A program made the position numbers and the translations under genes. The notes under the pieces are model-generated. The model saw only the letters and a list, made by a program, of their open reading frames with translations. It made no database searches and was not told the origin of the DNA. Shown piece after piece: positions 1-10,764 of a DNA stretch of 64,000 nucleotides. The stretch covers positions 558,001 to 622,000 of the forward strand of contig JAJEKV010000064.1 of the NCBI GenBank assembly GCA_021234155.1, read 5' to 3'. Every line of letters begins with the position of its first letter. The first letter of the stretch is position 1. The DNA is from Isoetes taiwanensis. Lineage: Eukaryota; Streptophyta; Lycopodiopsida; Isoetales; Isoetaceae.

Positions 1-229
1 GAAGAAATTAGACATCTCTCAAACGAGGAAGATGGAATTTAATGTGGACTGGCAAGTATATGCATATGTCAATGAGCCATCCAAAAAGGTACATCCGTAA
101 GGCTTAGATTAGTTGATCGAATGACAAAGCATCCGTTTTGTTAAAGAACATGAAAAATCAGCTTGCTAAGTTTACATCATAACTTTACAAAGACAATCGG
201 GCAGAGCAAAAGTTTTAAAAGATGTGTTG

Positions 230-1350
230 AGAAACTCCTGATAATAGTGTGTTGTCCATTGTTGACTTTGCAGAGAACTACACATTGAAACCGAGGACGT
301 AAGTGCAATCCGAGCATTGGAATCCTGATCAAATTAGTATTTTGGTCCATATTTCAATGATGAAAATAGAAGGTAAGCTTAAAAAAAAAGTGCATTTCTA
401 TGTTTCGGATGACAGAAGCATGACACTCATTTTGTGCAACATGGTTTTAAATTACATTTGGGGTGGCTTAAGAATAATGCGGTGGACACATAAACCTTCA
501 TTATGTGTGGTGGGATGGTTGTGCATCTCAATTCAAATCAAGACGGGCATGGTATGGAATCAGAGATACCATGTTGAAAATAAAATTCGAAAGTGATATG
601 GAATTTCTTTGATCCGGCCATGGAAAGGCACACATGATGGCGAGGCTGGTATAGCAAAGTTGTGGCTTGAGAGCGGCGAGAGAAAACAAAATGGCATGCC
701 GCTGATAAAAAGTAAACAACTTGTGCAGTTTAAGGGCCAAGGAATCGGATTGTGAAAGGGTGTTTTGGGAGGTTGGAAAAACAGATGTGAACAGCAGCAA
801 AGCATTCAATTGCAAGACTTTACCTGGTACTCAGCCAGATACATTACAGTGTCAACTATAAACCCAAACAGATCCAACAAAGTTGCTATGCAGACCACTC
901 TCGTGCTTTTGTGATGCTTGCACTAACTTCAATTGGTTGAATTGTGAGAACATTAAACATTGTGGAGAATGGTCTCTAAAAGTTTGGAGCCCACGATCAT
1001 ATTGCCTCTCGTGTTGAAGCTGAAAATGATGTGGATGTTTTGTATCATGCAGAGGGCGAGGCTGGTTTAGATGACACCAGAGTCGCTTCGAGATGTATTT
1101 GTGTCTTTTGCAGCACCGCACAATGTGGAAGGTGTTTCATACTATGTTCTCATGTGCACCGAGGAAAAGCATGCATTGGAAGAAGATTCAATTGATGACT
1201 ATGGAAATGAATACTCTGCTGGCACTAGTGTCATTGAAGGACAATATTATGAACTAATCCCAGCTGCCACAATAAGTATAAACCGCTTCCTACTAAGAAT
1301 GTTTTGGTACCGGAACCGCGGATTGGGGTTCGAATCCCATTCAAGAAAGT
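230..1350 (+). pseudogene. Relic of a plant transposon-type protein (D-G-C-x-x-Q-F-K-S family)
   Basis: Joining the three plus-strand frames gives a recognisable protein pattern that no single frame holds. It starts near 303 with SEHWNPDQISILVHISM and VHFYVSDDRS, followed in another frame by YVWWDGCASQFKSRRAWY (about 507-561), then SGHGKAH in that frame and KGTHDGEAGIAK in a third (about 618-655). Proteins with this order (HFYVSDD, then SDGCASQFKSRRAW, then NFFGSGHGKG-DGAG) are repeated many times in plant genomes and behave like transposon proteins; I know no assigned catalytic mechanism. The frame changes at least three times and the second frame has an in-frame TGA just before the HGK motif, so it reads as a decayed copy, although single-base assembly errors could mimic this. 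Recognition is by motif memory, not by a search. Confidence 0.5.
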
Positions 1351-1534
1351 AAAACACAAGGTGAAGGGGCAAGCACAAACATTTCACTTGCCGATGAAGT
1401 CCACGAGACATTGTTATCACAACTTCCAAAGAATTGTAGATGACATGGACTAAGTCGATCTGTAGTACTTTCCCGAAATATTGTAATACTTTGTTATAAG
1501 AACTCAAGAACCGGACTACTTGAGGAGTGCATTA

Positions 1535-1593
1535 TGTACATCAATGTACATAAGATGTACAACAGATGTACATCTTATGTACATCCGTGTACA
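1535..1593. repeat. Six TGTACA palindromes at 10-11 bp spacing
   Basis: TGTACA begins at 1535, 1545, 1556, 1567, 1578 and 1588, so steps are 10, 11, 11, 11 and 10 bp. Most copies sit in the longer palindrome ATGTACAT followed by three variable bases. The step matches one turn of B-DNA, which would put every site on the same face of the helix. A related cluster in opposite orientation lies at 5337-5466. Confidence 0.9.
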
Positions 1594-1783
1594 TTCCGTA
1601 AATATTATAAAAATTTGTTAAGTGTAAGTTGATTAGAATTGAACACAAGAAAGTTGAATTGCATAAACACTAAAAATGGTTTCACCATGGCAAAGATAAG
1701 AAATGGACAGTTTTCATGTACAAATGGTTGATATATTTATATTGTGGACATAAATATAACACACCCAAAAAAATGAGCATGGC

Positions 1784-2215
1784 TCATAATTCATGACCAA
1801 GCTTCAAAATGTCATTAGGTGCCTGATATCTTATGACTATTGCATCATGTCTTCCAGCCAGCCGAGGTGAAGAGATATCCTCTAAAGCAGTAGTCCATGC
1901 GGTTTCTATAGCACGTGCCACTGGCAAACCTTTCCATCCTACATGGCCTGCATCTTCCAGGACACGTGCCTTCCCCCAAGGGTTGTGCAACAAGTGATTT
2001 GCTGCCAATATACATTTCATGGTTGCTCGTTCCTCATAATTTTCAATTTGCTCAACCTTTTCCCAAAGTTCAGAACAAAGCAGATAGAGGCGATAATCGG
2101 TCCCCAACCCTATGTACTTGCAAACTTGTGTTGGTTTGTATTACCTCCGGGTGCAAAGAGAACTCTATCTCTTAGTTTCTTAATAGTCTTTTGTGTTTCA
2201 GTCCATTCATCTACA
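1784..2215 (-). CDS. Unidentified coding segment downstream of the NIF domain
   Basis: A 107-residue open frame runs from 2107 to 1784, starting MGTDYRLYLLCSELWEKVEQ and ending in a normal stop. It has the mixed composition of a folded protein (EERATMKCILAANHLL, GWKGLPVARAIETAW). Just upstream on the same strand, in another frame, lies a coding-like stretch with TETQKTIKKLRDRVLFAPGG (about 2130-2215), which could be the preceding part of the same exon after a frameshift or a separate exon. I do not recognise a family. It may be the C-terminal region of the HAD-like protein upstream or an independent gene. The TGTACA cluster lies about 190 bp past its stop codon. Confidence 0.4.
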
Positions 2216-2250
2216 AAGCAAATAAAGATCACTTAATTATGTATACACAC

Positions 2251-3160
2251 TCATAATTGTACCAATAAGAAAGACAGTAAGAATAGAGTACTCAAGTGCA
2301 ATGAACAAAAACTTTGATACATATATTCATAACATTTGAATTTGTACATCACCAAAAGTCTCCACCAACAATGGGCGGTCGAGAGGCCAATAACATGATG
2401 GCGCTTTCTCCATTCCTTGCTCAGATATTGACTAAATTTAGGCAGCAGAGCACCCAAGTTGCTTGCCATAGTTTGCCAAGAAAAATCTGTTCCACACCCT
2501 TCGATATGCCATCTGCTTGCATTAGTCATTGGATGCTCTTTCACATAAACTATACCATCTTCGGCCATTTTGAATCCATTAAGCCATGGAATGAGCTCCA
2601 TGACAAGCAATCTGTCACCAGCTAATATCGGTGTCCAAGAGAAAGGACATATGTAGCTTCCTACAGATTCAAAGTGGATTTGTATCTTTAAATTAAAATC
2701 GATCAAACTGTATGTCCATAGTACTCGGGTACTCTTTCCATACCACAGCTTAATGGTTTCACAAACAACCCCTTTTGAGGTTCGAGGGTGTTTGTGTGGC
2801 GAGTCCAACAACTTGCTCCGGCCGTAAACAAACTTCAGCTTTATGGAAAAAACATCACAAATATGTTCCACAATTGGTTGAAGATTTTTAGAAGTGAGTG
2901 AAGACCAGATGGCAACATCAAACCCTTCTCTTACAAATGCTAACAGTGATGCTAACCCTGGGCCTGCTTGATAAAAAACACATTTCCTATATTAAATTGA
3001 AGCTCATCTTTTCGGATCTGTTGGTATCTTGAGTTAATATTTTCATTCTTGTGCACACTCTTGCCCAACCACAATTTAAGTCAAAGATAACGAGCTTTCT
3101 CCCTGAATTAGATGATTCACCCTTCCAGCAAGAAAACACTTGAGATTCACAATTTATAAT
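2251..3160 (-). CDS. FCP1/NIF-like HAD phosphatase domain, frame broken
   Basis: Reading down the minus strand, GRKLVIFDLN near 3110 has the form of the first HAD motif as it occurs in plant NLI-interacting-factor (NIF) proteins, where DLNG often replaces DxDxT. It is followed in a neighbouring frame by RYQQIRKDELQFNIGNVFF and then by PGLASLLAFVREGFDVAIWS (about 2950-2895), the usual (R)PG...F-x-F...FDVAIWSS block with motif II serine. The 206-residue frame 2871-2251 continues with IKLKFVYGRSKLL, KLWYGKSTR and LLVMELIPWLNGF, the order seen in NIF domains. FCP1/NIF proteins dephosphorylate phosphoserine, classically in the RNA polymerase II C-terminal tail; plant members are often uncharacterised. 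At least two single-base frame changes occur between 3100 and 2950. Both are compatible with assembly indels, so gene versus pseudogene is undecided. Confidence 0.55.
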
Positions 3161-3515
3161 TACATTTCGCACACACAATTGAGAAAACACATTGATAATT
3201 ACACGATTGTTATTTGCACAGTGTAAGTGAGACAAATAAATTAATTTTTTCATTACTTATTGAGTACAAAGAAGCTCGGAGCATGGCTCATACAAAACTG
3301 TAATTTACAAACAAGTCAAAGGGACTATCTACCCTGTGTAGGAACAACTGCTTATATATTCATCTCGCCTTCTACAATTAATGCCTCCATTAGATGATCC
3401 CTCCGTGACTTGGCATAGGCATCGCTGAACCAACCGGGTGTCATCCGCATGGTGCACAAGTATTAGAGGACTATACCAACAAATAACTAATAGGAAAATA
3501 ACATGTTCTACTTAC

Positions 3516-4105
3516 AAAAATGGAGCTTGGCTGTGCATCAACCACGGCATCTATGAATTTGTGCATGTAAGCCACAATGTACATGCAAGGGTTGCTGGTA
3601 CTAGTTTCTGGCATTTTAGGACGTAAACACGGAGCATCAAAGTTCTTCCTACCATGGTTTAAGCTGTTGGATCCGAGCATCATGTTATTGATCACAAGCT
3701 TATGAAACCTGCAAAATTGCAATGTGAGAATAAATCAAGCATAAGAAATTGCAATATGAGAATAATCAAATCATAAAAGCAAAACAGAAACTCATACTTA
3801 CTTCTGGACCACTTTAGCATCGGGTACATAGCCTTTGACAGGAGAGAGGATCTGTATACTTGGGCTAGCTATACATGGAAAAGAGCTTTTCGTTGGACCA
3901 GCAAGCACAAGTATTGCCAATGCCACATTTGGGCCTTGCAGAATTGGAACAAATATGTATTGGCATCTTGCAATCAAAATGCCTTCCAGCCCTTCCTTTA
4001 TGTTAGTGTTCTGTGCATCTGCCCCCTTCTTGAGGGAATTCACAAAATTCTGGAAGGTGTCCGTCGAACCGTAAAAACTTGTGTTTCCAATCGGATGGAA
4101 GATCG
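3516..4105 (-). CDS. Two phased exons of an unrecognised plant gene
   Basis: Exon one runs 4105-3802: acceptor TTTGTAG at its start, then FHPIGNTSFYGSTDTF, NFVNSLKKGADAQNTNIKEG, QYIFVPILQGPNVALAILVL and GYVPDAKVVQ, ending at a consensus donor GTAAGT (3801-3796). Exon two runs 3708-3516: acceptor TTTGCAG, then FHKLVINNMMLGSNSLNHGR and YMHKFIDAVVDAQPSS, ending at GTAAG (3515-3511). Exon one leaves two bases (AA) and exon two begins with G, so splicing restores a lysine codon and the frame continues without a stop. That phase match is strong evidence of real exons. I cannot assign a family. They lie directly upstream of the NIF-like segment on the same strand and could be part of the same gene. 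A further exon may begin near 3470 after TATAG. Confidence 0.6.
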
Positions 4106-4429
4106 CTACAAAGGTACACGCACACAAATCCAGATTACATATTAATACATAAGATGAGTGACTTAGGGAATGAAATAACATAAATATGTTGAAATGCTAG
4201 CCTACCTCCCATAGACATCTACCATCTTAGAGGTCAAGTCCAACTTCCAGCCAGAACTCGTCAACATCACTTTGAAAGATAGAGGGTGCAGGCTTAGGAG
4301 GACAGTCCCTATAAGGAGTGAATGGAACCAACCTTTTCAGTCGGTTCACTAAACTGTACAAGGAAACAACAACGCATTAGCAAAAGAATATATCTATTGT
4401 AATCAATTGTATATTACTCACCTTGTAAA

Positions 4430-4890
4430 TTCATCACCGCTTCAAAGATCTTCTGAGGATCACTGCACCTTATTTGTTATCACATCAATATTTGCTTGTA
4501 GATCCTCTTCCTCTTCCGGTTCCGACTCAGAAGGATCAGGATCAGCTTCCTTCACGGCCTGTGATCGTGTCCTATGTACAAAAAAATGTGGTTAATTACC
4601 ATAAATCTGAGATGTTTAACAAAATTAGTTCATCTTGGACATACCTCTTTCTAGGTGGTGGTGGCACTTTTTTGCCTGGAGATTTTCTTTTCGGAGGACA
4701 TTTTTTGTTGCTGGAGATTTTGCCTGTTTTTTTCCTTTTGGAGTGCCATCACCAAAGATTCGTTTGCCTCCTCTTTGGAGTGGACTCAACTACCAACTCG
4801 GCTTCCTCTTCCCTGGTATCTCCTGGTTAAAATCTGGATCTCAGTCCTTTGTAGCTTTTTCCTCGTAATGTGTCCGGGACTGACCCGCAG
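4430..4890 (-). CDS. Low-complexity coding segments: basic K/P-rich then acidic
   Basis: On the minus strand, 4820-4640 encodes a lysine/proline-rich stretch including PPKRKSPGKKVPPPPRKR, which resembles a bipartite nuclear localisation signal, ending at a plausible donor (AG|GTATGT). After an acceptor ATCACAG, 4562-4470 encodes AVKEADPDPSESEPEEEEDL, an acidic run followed by QANIDVITNKVQ and a stop. A basic NLS-like segment next to an acidic tail is common in nuclear proteins but not diagnostic. The two exons are not in matching phase as given and there is an internal stop in the basic exon, so the model is provisional. It may belong to the same transcription unit as the coding segments at 3.5-4.1 kb and 6.0-7.0 kb. 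Confidence 0.35.
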
Positions 4891-5336
4891 ATGATCTTTG
4901 ACGCAAGTGAATCTTTCTTAGCTTCTCCAATTACTAATTTAGCACTTGGTGATGAAAGAGTTTACGTTGCGGCTAGCCATTGAAGGCTCTGCACCGCAAA
5001 TCGCTTTTAGCTTTCTCAAGTGCCATCCTCTCAATTTCCTCAACTTCACTTTGCCATGTTCGAGGAGGCACCATTGCGATGGTTCTATTACCGCACTGTA
5101 AATGTCATTGGTGATCCGGAGCTGGAAGGTTGAGGGTCTACGATTCGGCCCCCTTATTATGCTCGGTAAAAATCAGAAAGAGAGTCGATGCAGATGGCTC
5201 AAGAACATCACCATTAAAGCCGCTTACGGATAGGAACAACCTCATCTGCAAACAAACAAATGATCTAAATTTCAATAGACATAAAAGAACATGAAAACGG
5301 AACTAATGAGAAATATCTGGTACATTCTGCCAAGCA

Positions 5337-5466
5337 TGTACATTTCATGTACATAAAATGTACCAAATGTAAATAACTACATTTAACTATAGCCAAATGT
5401 ACATGTGCATGTTCCTCAATGTACATAGAGGTACCTCAATGTACCCGGATGTACCCGTGATGTACC
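5337..5466. repeat. Second helically phased GTAC cluster
   Basis: TGTAC(A/C) sites start at 5337, 5348 and 5359 (11 bp steps), again at 5398 and 5420, then GGTACC/TGTACC at 5430, 5440, 5450 and 5461 (10-11 bp steps). On the minus strand the right half reads GGGTACATCCGGGTACATTG, close to GTACATCCGTGTACATTCCG on the plus strand of the 1.54-1.59 kb cluster. The two clusters are therefore in inverted orientation, about 3.8 kb apart. Confidence 0.85.
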
Positions 5467-6027
5467 CGTGTATCCAAATAGGGAATGTAGATCTATGCCC
5501 AAAAAAGCACATATATGTAAAAAATGCACATACTTATGAATCCATCTACGATGCACTCTAAAGATAAATGCATATACATCTATTTGCAGATGTAGACTCC
5601 ATTAGAGACATGTACAACCGATACAAGCTGGTCAAGCTCAAAAATAAAAGCATCAATAAACAAGCAAATATATGCCTATGTACCTCATTTCTGAGATGTA
5701 CACTAAAAAGTTATACATGTACAAGGAATAGCAATGCACTGAAAGCCATACATGTAGAACTATGCAGATTACAATAACAAATATGAATGAAGAGAAATAT
5801 AAGTTTAAATTAGTTGAGAGCAATGCATACCTTTCACAGCAGGGAAACCAAGCTGAATTCGAATGCCCTCATCCCAGATGCAACCTTTTATGCAATTACA
5901 TCTTTCATGGACCAGATAACACAAGCGTAAGAGGCAATAAGCATCTCTGCATGGAGCTAGCGAAGAACAAACCAGTTTTGCCAAAGCCTTGGCCACAACA
6001 GTACATGAACCGAATGTGATGAACTGC

Positions 6028-7045
6028 TTATAGAAGTAGCTCCTCTGAGGGGTAGGGCCTCGGGTGCAGAACAATAGGTCCTGCTCTCCCCATGAAATCC
6101 AAAATCTGTGAATGCCTTTGCTGAACCAATTCAATGCAATTAAGTTTTTCCTTTGCTTGTTCAATTGAGATTTCATGCCTTTCAATGTCTTTAGTTGCTT
6201 CCTGCAAACCAATTTCTAGCTTAGAAGAGTGCTGTTCTTTATCATGTCTACTCATAACCAAGTCTTCCAACTTGTACTTCAACACTCAAACATAACTTGA
6301 TTTCCAGCCGGGATCATGGGACAATTTGTCAAATTCTGTTTTGTCTCATCTATTTTCTCGGCAGATCATGCTGCGTATCTTCTGATAGCATATCCTTTCT
6401 ACCCTCAATCCGGCTGATGACCTTCAATGCATCCCTCCTTTTTCTTCCGGTTGCTTCTACTTCATTCAATAGGTTAGTTTTCTCCTCCAACCCATGCTTA
6501 AGTAACGCTTTATTGTGTCAACATCTGATCTAGAATAATCCAGGCTCTAATATTCTCTGGCAGCAATACGATGTCCCGCTTTGATAGTTGAGGATTTACC
6601 TGCTGTAGGGTCCTGTAGAACGTCCCGAAATGAGGGTTTTGGCAAGATCTTTGGCGGTCCTAGCCACGTCCATCCAATCAACAAGCCGCCCTTCAAGTGA
6701 AGAGCAAATGCTCGTAAAAAATAGGTTGAAATATAATGGTTTGTAACCCGCTTTCTTGCCATAAACCAATTCATAATATTTAAAAACTTTCCATGCGCTT
6801 CGGATTCTCCCTTCCTTGAATCCTCGTCTGCTTTTTGGAGCTTCACCCCATACCTCGTTCATAACCATCTCTAGGTTGGGTATGTGGGCCTCTGCATGAT
6901 TTTATCACGGAGGTCTTTGGCTTGGATCACCTCGTAACCCAAACGTAAACTCCTTGGAGGTAAAATTCCACCGTCGGAAGCACCGCATCTTGCTTAATGT
7001 GGTGATGAGCAAGCACTCATCCGGGCGTTTTGGGGCCATAGCTAG
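6028..7045 (-). CDS. Unknown protein with N-terminal folded part and coiled-coil tail
   Basis: The likely start is MAPKRPDECLL at about 7039 on the minus strand. After one apparent frameshift near 6935 the frame 6868-6596 continues with NEVWGEAPKSRRGFKEGRIR, AWKVFKYYELVYGKKAGYKP and LYFNLFFTSICSSLEGRLVD. Two further stretches (about 6500-6370 and 6285-6028) encode charged heptad-like sequence such as LLNEVEATGRKRRDALKVIS and LEIGLQEATKDIERHEISIE, typical of a coiled coil, ending in RPYPSEELLL. The combination of a globular N-terminus with a YYELVYG-type segment and a coiled-coil tail resembles repeated transposon-associated plant proteins, but I cannot name the family. Three frames are needed to read it, so it is either an eroded copy or has assembly indels. 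Confidence 0.4.
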
Positions 7046-7119
7046 ATGAAGAATTCGTGATCGGAATTCAAGCAGAGAAGGCAGGGGCGGGATAGTGAAC
7101 GAGAGGCAAACCAAGAAAG

Positions 7120-8760
7120 AATTTGGGAAAGAATTTCAAAATCCGATAATTGCGGGTTCAGAGTAGTGGATAGCCATTAATCATGGCAGTTACTAGCTGG
7201 TCATGATGACAGTTATTCCAAAAATGTGCATTCGGTACATATGTATATGTACAAAAAGGGCTACATTTATAGACACCCTTTCATGCTTTTACCCTAGAAT
7301 CTGATCATATTGGCTCCAATTGCGACGGAACGGTGCTAAAGCACCACTCAATAAAAAGCTCTCGATGAGAGGAATCCAAAGGCCTGAGCCACACCTTCAT
7401 CCGACCTGTCTACTGCAAGTTTGCCTTTGAAGGCGATTAAAAAAAAAAAGAAGCTTCATGGAAAGTCCACTCATAAATGCTTTGCCACCTCACTAACTTT
7501 TTATTAATGAGAGTGCTACCTCACCTCTTAAAAAAAAAAGAAAACAAGCAATTTAATATAAAAACTTAATGGCTAGGCTTTATCCTCACCTTTTAATCTA
7601 ACATTAGGATATGCTACAACAACTCTATTTTTTGGCACCTTACTTGCACCTTCCTCACGAAATCAAGGACTAGGATTTTTCCTCCCCTTTTGATCCAATG
7701 GCTACAGCTTTGCCACCTCGCCGCTTTTACAATAAATGGCCTAGATCCATTTGAGTATATAGACAATCTATATGATGGGGGTACATCCAAGTAATTTTAT
7801 ATATACAAGAAATTTATCGCGGCGTTCTCTTTATCGAGTTTGTGCTAGTTGAAAATGATATAAACGTCCAACTTGCTGTCCATTTGTCAAACTTGCTGTT
7901 CATTCGAAATTGTTGTCAAGAAGGTGTCGAATGCGTGCAAAACTTAATATTTAAAACATGAAAGGAAACTTCGCGCAATGAAACAACAACATAATATCAC
8001 ATACCTATACTGCTCCAACATATCAACATTGCCAACATGCTGTCTAGTTTAGTTATGTTGTCAAATCTGAATTTTCCAATGAATTGGTTCAAACACTGGT
8101 ACATCATATGATGAGAAGTGTCTATTAAATATGCATCATATACTGTGCTTTCTAGCACACAATACACAAAAGATTTTCCTTATGCCAGACCGAACAAAAA
8201 TCATCCTCATGCTAGTTTTGCTAACAGGCACCGCTACATTATTTAGACAATTACTTGATCTTCTTGTCTTAAATACATGTATGGGGCACAAAGTTATTTA
8301 TTAATCCGTAGCAACAATCAGAATTGGACCTTTTGGAGCACGGTATTATATTTGTTCTTATGTTGATCAACCATATACTTTGTGCAATATACTCCAATTA
8401 CTCAGTTGAATGGTATACGAGCATTCACAACATACACATGTTGTAGTACATGAGCTTAGTTTATGGACCCAACTGGCGAAGCTTAGTTTATTAACAAAAA
8501 ACTCGGTGCCAAATCCGTATATGCCATTTTTCCTCTTTGCAATGCATCTAGCCACGCCAAATATGGAGAACTATTTTTCTAATGGCCATGCCAAATATGG
8601 CCATGCCAAATATGGACAACTATTTTTCTATCAAAAAATGCTGGAAAACTTTGTCCAAAATGCCATTATAGAAGAACATTTTAGCATATATGCAATCTTA
8701 CGGTCGATTTCTCATTTGCTCGGGTGTCGATAGGTTTCAAAATTTATAGCATGTGTAAGT
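7120..8760. other. Intergenic AT-rich stretch without a recognised gene
   Basis: No frame here reads like protein. Between 8550 and 8632 a short block is repeated: CCATGCCAAATATGG occurs several times and AACTATTTTTCTA twice, which produces the 107-codon open frame 8410-8733. Poly-A runs at 7439-7450 and 7531-7540 are the only other low-complexity features. Confidence 0.5.
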
Positions 8761-8779
8761 TAGGGCCTGGTAGGGTGCG

Positions 8780-9300
8780 ACTCTTCTTTCTTCCATCAGC
8801 TCTTTTAGGTGGTGCGATTGCAGTCCTTAGTAGCCCCGACCGGATTTTTCCTTTTCAAATTTTCACCGGATTTGTTGCTCTTTAATCTTCCCTATGGCCG
8901 ATCGACCATATCCGGAGATTTGATTTGATCTTAACCCGTCAAATTTTGTCCTCTGTGTCCTAATTCCAGCTTCGCTCTTCTTCTCTTAGGGTTGCATGTA
9001 ATGGGAATCGAGAGTTTCGATCCGGCTTATGGAGTCTTAGATTTGAGATTGATGCCGGGTTTAGTATTTCCGTGGTTCAATTTGCGGCGGAGAAAAAATA
9101 GGTCTTGTCGAAGAAAGTTCGTGGGTTGAAGTGTTTCTAAAGATGTGAAGATTTCAATCCCAATTACATCAAAGAGGGATGTTGGAATTGTGGCTTTGAA
9201 CGCCAGATCCGCCCAACGGATTTGATTCGGAGACCTATATGCATGTATGAGTAATTTTGACCTAACTATGGAGTTTCCTCGAGTTAGGAATAGCACCTAA
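8780..9300 (+). other. Transcript-leader-like stretch, possible short ORF at 9001
   Basis: The segment is pyrimidine-rich (CTTCTTCTCTTAGGGTT near 8975-8990) like a plant 5' leader and contains AGGGTT just before an ATG at 9001. That ATG opens a 42-codon frame beginning MGIESFDPAYGVLDLRLMPG and ending near 9129. On the other strand 9296-9027 is an open frame of 89 codons. Neither is recognised; which strand is used, if any, is open. Confidence 0.2.
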
Positions 9301-9584
9301 AGAGGAATTTTTAACCGATGATTCTATGATATAGGCCACACTGGGAGGGAAAGCTTATGCGGCCAAGCACTTGCACCTGGGCTCCACTAATCCTTGGCCT
9401 TCAATCTTCTCGCTTCAAACCATTAAGGCAGAAATTTAGATCGCCTGCCACAAAATGTGGTTTGAAAACCCATAAAATGGCTGATTGCTAGCTTGCAATC
9501 CCCATGTTAAGTTAGTTCTTCAACTTGAATTGCGCGATATTGTGCTCATGCTTCTTAAAGATACATAGATCACCAAGAAGGCAC

Positions 9585-9986
9585 TTATTTTTGCAGCCAT
9601 TCAAGGCAAGATGAATCCTCTTTCAAACTATTCGCACTAAAATTCAAAATCGTAGGCGTAATCTCCGCCCAAAAAGCAATTGGCGCGAATGGACCTTTTG
9701 GCGTAATATCGAATAATGTTTGGAATGCATCATGCTCTAATTCTTGAAAGTCGCTTATGGATCTACAAATAGCTTCGTTCAGCCTTTTTCCTAGAATTTG
9801 CCCTTCTTTTCCAAGGTTGGGTTTGCGAGATAATAGAGAGGGCACGCCTGAATATCGGCGGTAGCAGAGGTAGCACACACCAGGGATCCGACTAATAATC
9901 CCATCCTTGTGCTCTGTAGTATCCGACAAACCCAAGGTTAATAGACTTAAAATCAAATAAGAAATGTAAAGGAGGAAAAATATCAC
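9585..9986 (-). CDS. Coding-like ORF, family unknown
   Basis: A 133-codon frame on the minus strand. Its second half has a composition expected of protein (ICRSISDFQELEHDAFQTLF, then ITPKGPFAPIAFWAEITPTI, and a terminal CLEWLQK with a normal stop), whereas the first 30 residues are hydrophobic and could instead be intron or leader read-through. No motif that I know is present. A further minus-strand frame at 10269-10036 begins MTRIILGGLVMKIV; in its neighbouring frame GDNFICGVDARQKGYF also reads like protein, so the two could be pieces of one gene with a frameshift. Confidence is limited by the lack of a recognised domain. Confidence 0.3.
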   Translation of the reverse strand: MIFFLLYISYLILSLLTLGLSDTTEHKDGIISRIPGVCYLCYRRYSGVPSLLSRKPNLGKEGQILGKRLNEAICRSISDFQELEHDAFQTLFDITPKGPFAPIAFWAEITPTILNFSANSLKEDSSCLEWLQK

Positions 9987-10764
9987 GAGAAAAGATTACT
10001 GCGAAGCAATATCGTAAGCAAGTAGTGAAAGATTATCAAAAGGAACAAAGTGGTGGAGAGTGAGATGACGCCGAGTACAACAAAAGAAATTTTAAGGGTT
10101 TACGCCATATCCGCACCCAAACACAAATGCTTTCACAAATTATGCAAGAAATACCCTTTTTGCCTCGCATCAACGCCACAAATGAAATTATCCCCCATGA
10201 CCCGTTTTCACTATGAGATCTTGAGCAAACGATTTTCATGACGAGACCGCCCAAGATGATTCTCGTCATCTGAAGTCTGCCAATTTGGGCATAATGAGTA
10301 TCAATGGCAGAGCAATAAGTTATGTATTGAAGAAAAATGGATCAATTGGAAGGGCGGAAGGCCTCCCCAGAAATTGTCGGATGAGGAGGCGATGCCGAAG
10401 ATTATAGAAGATCGCCAGACGTGTCAGCCTCTAAAATTATCCGTTTTTTTTTTCTCCTCTTCGATTTTTTCCCCCGGACAGACACGATAACGTGGCGGCA
10501 AGGTAGCAATAGAATAGAAAGAATATTCTAAAGAATCTTGCCCATAGCAATTATATAGTTTAGATTATGATAACAGTATGATATGATATAATTAATATAT
10601 ATTATGATATGTGTCCTTAGCGTAGTTGCATACATTGTTCAAGCCCCTACAACATATAATACATTAATGGAACTACATTAGATGTTTGTGCTCCATTTTG
10701 AAAAAAGAAAAACTACCTTAGATACCTCCAATGTGCATGCAATGATTGCTCAAATATAGGCAAA

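Noticed and set aside
1320..1345. tRNA-like B box GGTTCGAATCC with a pairing T-stem
   Set aside because: No D-arm or A box, anticodon arm or acceptor stem fits in the preceding 70 bases.
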